Under the pieces are notes generated by a model that did no database searches, was not told the origin of the DNA, and saw nothing but the letters and a program-made list of their open reading frames with translations. Below, in pieces: positions 55,073 through 64,000 of a DNA stretch of 64,000 nucleotides. The stretch is taken from assembly GCA_963930775.1 (NCBI GenBank), contig OZ005692.1, forward strand, positions 6,186,135 to 6,250,134, given 5' to 3'. How positions within the stretch are numbered: position 1 is the stretch's first letter; each line of letters begins with the position of its first letter. The DNA is from Cliona cf. orientalis. Lineage: Eukaryota; Porifera; Demospongiae; Clionaida; Clionaidae. The position numbers were made by a program, and so were the translations under genes.

Positions 55073-58000
55073 TTAGTTTTCTGATTTGGTCCTTCCTTTC
55101 AATACTTTCTCAAAGTAGTAACGCTGGCTAAAGACATCGATATAAAATGATGCTCCATTGTAACAAGCAGCAGCCATCACCACAAATGCAAGAATGATGC
55201 CAAATATGCGGCTGTAGGAAAATTAATATTTGGCTGACAGTAAACAAAGAGAAGTAACACACCTGTGATAGCAGCTGTACCCAATCAAAATTGCAGCAGT
55301 GGTATAGATGAATTGCCATATTATATACATCAATTTTCGATACTTGGGTCCGAAAATACCAAACAGCTGATACAAAAATCCTTGTTTAGCCTTCTCCACA
55401 ATCCACTTGTAGCTAGTTTCATATTGTCTCTCTTCAACCCTTTTCTTACGCCATACTTCAACCTGTATCGTTGATTAAGGATTACTAGATACTGATTATG
55501 GAGTAAGTGTGGCCTTGTCACCAATCATCGTTTAACGCAGAGTGGGGATGAGGCTAGAGTATGACATTGTGGTAGTGTAGTCTTGGCATCGCCCAGATGT
55601 ACTTACGGCAGCACCAGATGCATTGCATCAAGGAATACTGTGGGAAGTAGATCCAGGCAATAGCAAGGCTATTTATAATAATATTATGGCACAATTTTAG
55701 ACTAGCTTGCATTTAAGTTTGGCTGATCCATGATAACTAGTCATCACTTCGTGTTCAACATACAATATCATGTATTTAAAACCATGAGGTAGAGGGATGA
55801 ATAATCACAATCGAGTATATATAAGGCCTCACTAAAGTTTAAGGTATTTACTGATGCAGTATCAGACAACAAACTCTCACACTTTGTTTTCTTCCTCTGG
55901 TGTGAATGCTTTCCACACACATGTATGGTAGCTCTCATGCTCACCTGGAATTGACTTACCACTACAAAATAGAGAAATTGCCAAAGTACATACAACAGCA
56001 TAGGGTTGAGTACAATGTGGCGGAAATCCACATGCTGGCAGCCATCAGGTCCTGGCTGAGTTTGGTCAGCGCAGATTGGAAAGTTCTGTTCTGGCGATCC
56101 GTACCTACAATGCATTGCATACATGTATGTCACATACTTGAAACGTTTCATGTACCGTATAGCCGGAAAATTTGGTGGTTTGGCAGTCTATTATTACAAC
56201 TGCCAAATTAAAATCTGCCAATACATCCTACTCGCACATATACGTATGGTGATCCTGTACCGAACCGCCAAATTTAAATCCACCAATATTCTTGCAATAG
56301 CGATTTTGGGCTCAACCGCCAAATTTAATTCCCGCCAATTTTCCAGCTATACAGTATGCACAAACCATCTTATTCCCCAAAGAGTCAGAGATGGAGAGAT
56401 ATGTATGAAAAGTGATGTCATCTTGTCAATTGAGTGTGGCACTAGTGAGTTCCTCCATAAGACGATGGCACTGACAAGAGGACCCATGGCAAAGCTGAAG
56501 CAGGTGGTGAATAATTCACCTCGATAGGAGTCATCAATGATGAAGGAAGGAATCCAAATGTAGACAAGAGTTAGAATATTTGTGAAGTAGCAGAAATCAA
56601 AGAGGAAGTAGTGAAATTTTGTCTTTTTGTAAGCGTACCAGCGGTAAGAGAGGAGAATGATGGCCTTCTGTACATGTATGCATAGGAATGATTCCTTCCT
56701 TCCTTTATGCACCATTGTTGCTACATGTACACATTCATGTATATGACCTGTTAGACATGCATTATCTACTTTAAGAGCTAAAACAGTCACTAAGGGAGAC
56801 AGAGAGAGAAAAAGAAGAAAGGAACACGTGAAGAGACTCACTTACTAATGAATGCCAAATATAGAAATAATTTGGTAGATAGCCAGCAACGAAGCAAGTC
56901 ACAAAAATGTTGAGGCTGAATACCTACAAGTATACAGTAGCAATCAACTACAATAATTGTTTTATTTATGTATGCTTAAAGATTTTGGTACAATAAAATA
57001 ATACAAAAAATTAAATAATACTACACTAGTGTCACAGGCAAGTGCCCTCTCCCAGGTAAACACCCACGTACCACATTCTAGGGGACTGCTGTAGTAGCTT
57101 CTGGTATACCAGGGTTGCATACAGAGCGGGGGAGGGGGGCACACTGGGATCCCCCCCCCCCCCCCCCCCCCCCCCAGAATTCCATAATACCGGAATTATA
57201 ATATTATGCATACAGTACAAATAATATTATGATTCCATACGCAAGAAGACATCGTTTGTTATCACAGCATTATTGTGTTTATTTACTAGTATACGCATGG
57301 CAGCAGCGCATATACACACGTACAATGTAAGCCATCCGTGAGATCCCCCCTTCCCCAGAAAAAATCCTGTTGTATACTGGGTACTGCATACCCTGTGAGG
57401 GGGAGTAGTCATGGATTGTATTGATAGCTGCATTTATAGTAGTAGTATATTATTATTATTATAACAGATAATTTTACGAACAGCAAGGGGAGGAAATCTT
57501 GAGAATCAGTGCTGCATAAGGTAGCGGTCTGGTTCTCAACTAGTCTGGTGGGCCAGCCCCTTCACAAGAGGGAGGACCTTAGTTCTCAACACTAGGGAAG
57601 AGGGTGCATGTATAAGCACCACATGTTACTGAACACATTAGTCCACCTCTATGCAAGTACAGGGTCTGATATAGTTCTGCAAGCCACACCCTTCAATTTC
57701 TGCGAGAAAGAGGAGATCGAAGGGTGTGGCTTGCGAGACCAGGCCTGTGACCAAATAACTCACAGTGAATGTCAACTTGTCTTTTGTAGTGTCACTGAGT
57801 TTCAAAATGGTGGTAATGTCCCTAAAGTCTTCATCATGGAACTCCACGAGGTCCACATCAAGGTAGGCACCGTCTTCTTCCACTCCATCTTTGTATGCAT
57901 GGATGTGCAGGCACAGCAACTGGTATAATACAGCCTGATTTTTTTTAAAGATAATAGCATGCTTTCCCGGCTTTCACAAAGTATCAAATTGATATTTCGT

Positions 58001-58180
58001 GAAAGCCCATAAATGTTTTGGGGCACCTTAGAGAGGAAGGGACTGCTCATGTGGTTTAATAATAAATCGATCAGTTATAGCCTATTAAAAAAAACTTATC
58101 TTTGCCCCGTGCTCATTCACAGGAGAAACGGGTCAATCATAACCTGTTTGCTCTTTGTCTCGTACTTCACCAGCTGCCAT
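55073..58180 (-). CDS. GPC1-like: GPC1-type glycerophosphocholine acyltransferase, copy B, complete model
   Basis: Exons in coding order: 58144-58180 (ATG), 57764-57888, 56846-56923, 56366-56667, 55960-56104, 55263-55462, 55073-55211 (TAA). Total 1026 bases, 341 residues, all phases consistent. The start MAAGEVRDKEQT has a good context (AAAATGG). Exon 2 is acidic and ends in KDKLTFT, joined to VFSLNIFVTCF. The core has HYFLFDFCYFTN, IDDSYRGELF, WRNSLVPHSIDKMTSLFIH, FRHIVLNP and YNGASFYIDVF. Yeast Gpc1 (about 430 residues) has the corresponding HYFLADFCYFVN, WRNSLVIHSIDK and HNGATYYID segments. His in the PHSIDK motif is conserved in both copies. About three quarters of residues match copy A in the 302-base exon. 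The intron at 56105-56365 holds a MITE (56154-56355). Expected at the ER membrane, remodelling phosphatidylcholine. Exon 1 rests on phase, context and length. Confidence 0.9.
56154..56355. mobile_element. MITE family M2, copy 2, in GPC1 copy B intron
   Basis: ACCGTATAGCCGGAAAATTT at left and AATTTTCCAGCTATACAGT at right; the right end lies 10 bases from the donor of exon 56366-56667. Confidence 0.88.
57676..57740. repeat. small palindrome beside GPC1 copy B exon 2
   Basis: GCAAGCCACACCCTTCAATT pairs with GAAGGGTGTGGCTTGC. It sits about 25 bases downstream of the exon 2 donor on the minus strand. The nearby C run at 57152 is in the next intron. Confidence 0.75.
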
Positions 58181-58455
58181 TTTAGCCCCCCAGCCACTGA
58201 CAAGCAACGCCCACTATACGAACGCAATATTGCTATTGCAACCCTAAATTAGATCACGACTTCAGCTCGCCCATTTACGGCAATCTTTTGCATTGTACAT
58301 GTATAAAAATTATGTACTACCGGTGTATGTATGTACGAATGGCTGGGGGCGCTAGCACTATGGCTGACGCGGCACTAACGTGATGGTGCTCGGCCTAGGG
58401 GCAAGGTGCCACGTAACAAGAATCTGAAAGGTGCTTATGAGATAATTCTTCGATC
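58181..58455. promoter_or_regulatory. head-to-head intergenic region, likely bidirectional promoter
   Basis: Only about 275 bases separate the start codon of GPC1 copy B (minus) from that of the coiled-coil gene (plus). Both 5' untranslated regions and any core promoters must fit here. No clear TATA box is visible. The stretch is mixed in composition and includes the pyrimidine-rich CGCCCACTATACG segment and an ACATGTAT near 58300. A shared promoter is inferred from spacing. Confidence 0.5.
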
Positions 58456-61400
58456 ATGGCGGAGAGCCCAGGACCTCCTAGTCCCTCTCGTGAGGTGAGG
58501 CAATAATATTTTAGTTGCGTGTATTTAATAAAGGGTATACTAAATCATTCGAGACAACGGATTTGTTCAGTTCTTGTTATTGCATCTATCCACGATAACT
58601 GAAGGTTTGCAAAAAACTTATAATTTGCAAATGTCTGTCTGCATATCAAATGAGTACACACATCATGGCTTACATGTTCACTTGATAATGGTAGTGTGTT
58701 TTTGACTAAGAATGGGATTGACCTTTATTTGATATACAGACCCAGAAGTGGTTTGTTTGTGCACCTTGTACTTTTAAGTGTTTCTATAGCTAAGTGGGAA
58801 ACTTGCCACAAACTTAGAGCTGGTGTTGGCTGTGGTTAGTGGAGGAGTATTATTCCAATTAAAGCACACTATGTTTATCTTGGTAATCAGTATGCTGTAC
58901 TGAATGAAGAGGAATGCATTTTTGAATAAGGGTAGGTTGCACCAGATCGATTTCATGTTTTGCATACAGCCAGTAGACCACTGATAGTATAATATTATAT
59001 ACTAACAATAGGTGCTGGCCGGGATATGCTATGCAATAGGCACATACACTACCACCCTCAGACTGTAGTCAAGGTTCATATTTTTTCTTGCTTAACCCCG
59101 TGATTGCACAGAAATCTGCCCTTGACTATATCCAGTAATATACTGTCCCAAGTAGCCTTCTAGTGTCCCCTTGTATTTAACTGTATCAAGGGTCTTAATG
59201 CACACAAACCACACCCCTTAAATATTCTAGACCTCGATTCAGCACCCTATTAGTAGTGGCAAAACAATCATGAGAAGCTAATTAAGTGATCACATACTGC
59301 TGTTGTATTTTTATAGAAGATGTAGCTATAATTTAAATATGCTATAGATTGTGCCTTGACCAACCCAGTTCTACATGTATTTTCCCAAAAACTAGTCTAG
59401 GAAGCAGGTAGTTGATATGATCTTGCACAGGTTTACCAAATCATCCTATAATTATAGTATACAAATCTGGTGTACACATACATGTAAGTATTAGCTAGGA
59501 TGCTCTAAAGTACATACATAATATATTGTGTGCACTATTTTTTCTAGTGGGTGATCAGGTGTGTGACGGCTATCGTGATAGATAAATATCGTCACTAAGG
59601 AGCTGGATAGTGATTTACTATCCTACAAGTGTAGGCTGTCACCTCTAGTATTGTGAATTGGATGCCTCGATTACTGAAATGTTTATGCCATACAAACTGA
59701 AGTGCTATTACTGGAATCGTGAAGCTGTATGCATTGTTGATAAGAGTACTACTAGATGAAAAGTTGCTGCTAAATTATGTACATGTAGGTGGCACAGAAT
59801 CGTGATTGTTTGAGCTGCTCAATTAAGAGTATGTACTTAAATCAGAACGAGATTGAGATAATTATTCATAAGCTGTTGAAAGACTTGGTGTACCACTAAG
59901 TGCTTGTCCACATTCTTTTGTACCCATTTACTTGACGTTAGCAAGGAAACAGTCTGTAAGATATGTTGCCAAGATCGTGTTGTTCCAGTCACATAATGTT
60001 TTGTTGGTATGCTGACTGGGTGAGATACTTTCTTCTATTCGCAAGGCATAAGAGTATTGCACTATTTGCTTTAGCTGGATCAAGTATAATTTTATTAGCC
60101 TGAGGTGTATAGTCACAGGGAGAGGTTGCATGCTATCAATTCAGCATCATGCTCCCTGCTTAAATAGTCCCTCAAATCACTTTAGTCAGGTACATTTTAC
60201 ATATTAATTTTACGATTGTTGAAGAAGTGAAGTGTGTAAATACCAATTCATTAGGTGCATACTTAGTTGTGTCTGCTCTACTCCATCTGAAGTAGCAGCA
60301 GTTTGTGCTGTGGGTTCTTAGTTAATGCACACAATTTGGTACAAAAGTCATGTTCTGATCAAGAAACGAGTATTGCCACCATGTACCACCCAATGCTGTG
60401 TATACTTGTTTGTTTTTGCTTGGCATGTGTATATCAGCTGTGAATGGGCTGTACTATTATGTGTCTCCTGTACATACATGTACGTGTATATGACCTCAAG
60501 GTTCCATTTGGGAAGCACCTTCCCCTTTCCCTGCGCCCACAATTTCGTTCCCATACATTTCTATTAGCACCCTTGGTACATGTACAAATGTATGTTACAT
60601 GTACATGTAGATGATGTTCTTGTATTACTGTATACTCTGGTTAATAATCACATGCACTTACATGTATAATGGTAAACAGAACGGTAGTATGTACTTAATA
60701 AAGTATATGATCACGCCCACAAATGTTTGGGCACGTGATGCGAGGTGCGCTAGCTTGATCAATACGTGATTGATCGATCGAGCGCATTAGTGTATGCGGT
60801 CAGGGTTTGTAGAACATCACACCTATTAAGCGCATTCGCTTAATAGTAAACCATAGCTAATGGCGAGAAGAGAGCATAAATGTGTGGTTAATAGCGGGGT
60901 GCGCTTAATAACCAGAGTTTACGGTATAATAATGCTCACTGCACATGTATGTAATGTGTTATCAATGTTGAGCACTTCCGGTTTGCTGTATGATGTAGGT
61001 ATGAGGCACTGTAATGGTTTCCCTGGTTTGTGTGTTAGGATGACATTGAACCTTGTGGGTGTTTCTGTATGATTGTGCTGGGATGCTTGATGTGTGTGTA
61101 CAAGACCTGTGTAATAGTCAAGGCCAGTGTGAGTCAGGTGGGTTCCTTAAGAGGCAGTTGCCAGTCTGTGACAACACTGAAACTATTTGGCAGAGCATGT
61201 TGCTGCTTCTAGCATCAGCAGTCTCCACGAAAGAATAAGTGTGTCACCATACCGTAGCAGGTGGTTCTGGCAACACAGCAACTCCTTTTATGTGTCTAGT
61301 AATTTGCTTTAGCTCTGTGTTTGTAGTGGAAAGGGGAGGGAGAACGTACTTGTATAATATATTATGTGTATATAATCATTAAATTCCTGTAGTGGTACAC

Positions 61401-64000
61401 TGTTGTGATATTATATTATTCATATTGGCATTGAGATCAGTATCAGTGCATGTACATGTACATAGCTATCCCATCTCCCTCCATCCCCCCCCCCCACCCC
61501 ATCCACGTCCCCCTCCCTAAATAATAATCTTGCCATCTGCCCACAACAACAGTCTTCTCTGTACAGCTGTTGTGACATTAGATACAAGGGTATTAAGTGG
61601 TTTTGGCGCCAGACCAAACGTGGTTCCTATTATCAGTGTTGAGATGATCCCGCTTCCTGCTTTAGCCAACAGCTGTCTGTGCTAATGCTTAAAGTGGCGA
61701 ATGGTAGGGTAGCTGAGGGAAATTGTGTGAGCTAACCGATGTTGCTGTGCATATGACGTAGGTATAAATGTGGACATGAGTAAATGGGACTTGGGGTCGT
61801 AGAATGGATTGTAGTGCTGGCATTGGATGCCTACCCAATCGAAAATATTTTGGTAATTATTCATGAAAAGTCATGGAATATCTTGAGCAGATACAGGGGT
61901 TCCCGAAGCTATGAAAATATCGTAGCCAAATGGCTCCTAGATCATTTATTTTATAGCCAAATTTCGTACACAATAGCCACAGTATCATAAATGAGAGAGA
62001 GAGATACATACGTACTATGTATAATTCGGGGCGAGCCTGAGCGAGCCCCGAATACACGAGAGACAGGAAGCGGTTTTATATGTTTATATAACATATTATA
62101 TATATGTTTGTGGGGTGATCATTTCAGTGAGGAGAGAGTTAAATTTTGAACGCATAAGGTAATGGTTGTCACGCGCTATACGCGATCTGAATGGCAACTC
62201 GTGCACTGAGATGACCTGTACATCTAGCGTAGGTAAAGGCATGAATCTGGAAAGGTGAGTACTGTCAAGGCACAGTCTGTCAGATCCATAATAACATCAC
62301 TGGTAGATCTACTTTCTGAGCATGAAGTTGACTGCATAGAGGCCCTTGTCCTCATGATGGTCATGGCATGTTGACTGGACTCTCTCAATACACTACTATT
62401 TAAATAATATCATTGAACTACTAGAAGTCTGTGATACTTTCACTGTCGAGGTAGCTTCTCAGACCAGGCTTATGCTATTATAGCCAACTACTCATGCACT
62501 GACTGACATAAGCTTACTGTTAGTCAGTACCAGCCCCATTCATTTGTGCTTTCAAAGAAATCATGACTTTCACGAAGGCTCGCGACCATTACCTACTGCT
62601 AGTACTAGCTACACTCCTACACTGTACCACTTTCGCCAATTTGGCGATCAACGCGACTAGACAATCGCCAGAAGCCATTGGACATCACCAATAGCAATTT
62701 TGGCAACTGTCTGGGGAACCACTGAGATGCCTATAGTAGCTGCCATCAATCAGATGCAACTGGTCATTTATAGGAGTGCGTATGTGCTATCTGTATAGCA
62801 CACTCTATATAGCATACCACGTGTGTTTTGTATAGCCACATTGAGGTGTTAGCCCATATGGACCAGGAGACAGCATGTGTTCAAAGTGCTCTATCTCACT
62901 GAACAAGGTGAATAACAGTTTATAGTGTATTTGCTGGATATTTGTACAAGTTGTTCTACACGTCTGGTTATAATTAAGGGCTTGTGAGAGCCCCTATAGT
63001 TTCACTTGAATTTCCTCATCGATTACTTCCATAGATTTTGTCATAATTACCTACTATCAGCATAATATCATATGCATTCAGGTATATGTACATTGTATAT
63101 ATTACGCAAGTATAAAATCTAATTGTACAATTATGTATTTGCACTTGCTTGTACTAATTAAAGGTACCGGGTAACACATTTTCAGGACCTAGGTTCAAAT
63201 ACTTTATCAAATCCCTGTTCCACTGCCCCCAACTTTATTCTGGGCTAAACGAAGCTCTGCATGTTTGTGTAGTAATGTATTATAAACCAGAAGCCAGTTG
63301 CGACAGGTGGGTGACATTGAATAGCCAGCGGATGGAAGTGCCCACATACAATACACCTATCTAGTATACGTACTCCACATACATGCCTGCTCTGTGTACT
63401 TGTACATGTGTACAAGAGTGCTAGTTACATGTATTGGTGTCTGCTTTGCTAATTAGCTGTGACACAGTGAATTTAATATTTTGTACATGACATTGTACAA
63501 TATTAGGTCCGTGAGATCCGTGAGGTCATCAGATCAACCAAAAAGCAGCTTGATGAAATCCAGTCTCAATTTTCCACAGTTAACCGACCTTCACTTGTCG
63601 TTGAGGTATGACTAATTAACAACATGGACATTGTACATGTATATTATTGAGGTCTAAAAACTGACAGCTTATTGCATGATAGTGATGTACAATGTAGCTA
63701 CATGTATGCACATAATAGTAGCTTCAGATATACCATAGGACGGGTTTTAATTGCGTAGTTTAATATTTGCGTTGTAGTCAAGTCAGGTCAAATTGCGAAT
63801 CCAATAATTGTGATAGACGACCCCGTACCGTACTGTAGTATACGTGCACGTTTATGTTTGCGAATCAATTAATTGCGAAATGTACAAAAACTCGCAATTC
63901 GCAATTAATAGATACTTGCAATTAAAACCCGACCTACGGTACCTTGGTGTGGATATACATTGTGTAGGAGGAGAATGAACTTCATGAGCGTTTGGCTGAG
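58456..64000 (+). CDS. coiled-coil protein, 5' part only, runs off the window
   Basis: Exon 1 is 58456-58494, starting in context ATCATGGCG and encoding MAESPGPPSPSRE before GTGAGG. The next exon recognised is 63507-63605, encoding VREIREVIRSTKKQLDEI and then SQFSTVNRPSLVVE, followed by GTATGA. A third begins at 63968 with EENELHERLAE and continues past the window. All junctions are phase 0. The Pro/Ser-rich start leads into a heptad-like, charged helix typical of a coiled coil. No family was recognised. Phase-0 exons inside the 5-kb gap 58495-63506 could have been missed. It shares a probable promoter with GPC1 copy B. Confidence 0.65.
58495..63506. other. large first intron of the coiled-coil gene
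   Basis: No exon with family support found. Holds ACATGTACATGTA palindromes (60475, 60598, 61450), a C run (61487) and the inverted repeat copy at about 62010-62600. Confidence 0.5.
62010..62600 (-). repeat. dispersed repeat, inverted copy of 24150-24695
   Basis: GCGAGCCTGAGCGAGCCCCG, CAGGAAGCGGTTTTATATG, TTTGTGGGGTGATCATTTCA and GTGATACTTTCACTGTCG match the complement of the first copy in order. Confidence 0.75.
63732..63940. mobile_element. 209-bp MITE, ends ACC-TAGG-CGGGTTTTAATTGC
   Basis: Left ACCATAGGACGGGTTTTAAT and right ATTAAAACCCGACCTACGGT are imperfect inverted repeats; TTGCGAATCAATTAATTGCG internal. Related fragment at 4275-4335. Lies in the intron before the exon at 63968. Confidence 0.8.

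Noticed and set aside
56347..56841. 164-codon ORF as a separate gene
   Set aside because: It is the 302-base exon of GPC1 copy B extended into flanking introns; likewise 55768-56151 and 51059-51400 are exons with intron read-through.
57638..57919. 93-codon minus-strand ORF as an independent small gene
   Set aside because: Its acidic central part is exon 2 of GPC1 copy B (57764-57888); the ends are intron sequence and a palindrome.

Overview
This is intron-rich animal nuclear DNA, not prokaryotic. Recognisable proteins appear only when short ORF pieces are joined across GT/AG introns. The sequence is mostly AT-rich and packed with short inverted-repeat transposons, tandem repeats and the palindrome ACATGTAC. 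A DED-like half-domain, a glycerophosphocholine acyltransferase pair, an SLC37 transporter and the abundant ACATGTAC motif would fit a marine invertebrate, possibly a demosponge. The taxonomic call is an inference; no species was identified.

Layout. 1-4.6 kb: a repeat array and a 2.7-kb foldback element with a GC- and CpG-richer core. 4.6-37.9 kb (+): one long SLC37-type sugar-phosphate/phosphate antiporter gene in about 21 exons. Its phases all agree and give about 575 codons. Its introns hold most of the mobile elements, including three tandem 1.1-1.9-kb composite units (25.7-30.5 kb) and a 1.7-kb element rich in CATGAAAT (30.7-32.4 kb). 39.2-40.0 kb (+): a small multi-exon gene or gene fragment whose first exon resembles the second half of a death-effector domain. 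A possible alternative last exon lies at 43.4 kb. 47.4-48.2 kb (-): a single-exon CRAL-TRIO (Sec14-like) lipid-transfer protein. 49.5-52.1 kb and 55.1-58.2 kb (-): two tandem paralogues of GPC1-type glycerophosphocholine acyltransferase with matching internal exon lengths, separated by a 2.3-kb terminal-inverted-repeat element. 58.46 kb to the window end (+): the 5' part of a coiled-coil gene. It is head-to-head with the downstream GPC1 copy across about 275 bp, which probably acts as a shared promoter.

The genes do not form an operon. Two neighbouring loci concern lipids (CRAL-TRIO transfer protein, acyltransferases), but no functional link is shown. Some repeats can be typed: a pogo/Tigger-like element with a TA duplication, a PIF/Harbinger-like MITE with a TTA duplication, a tRNA-derived SINE pair, and several MITE families ending in ACCGTA...TACGGT. 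No rRNA, CRISPR array or functional tRNA gene was seen.
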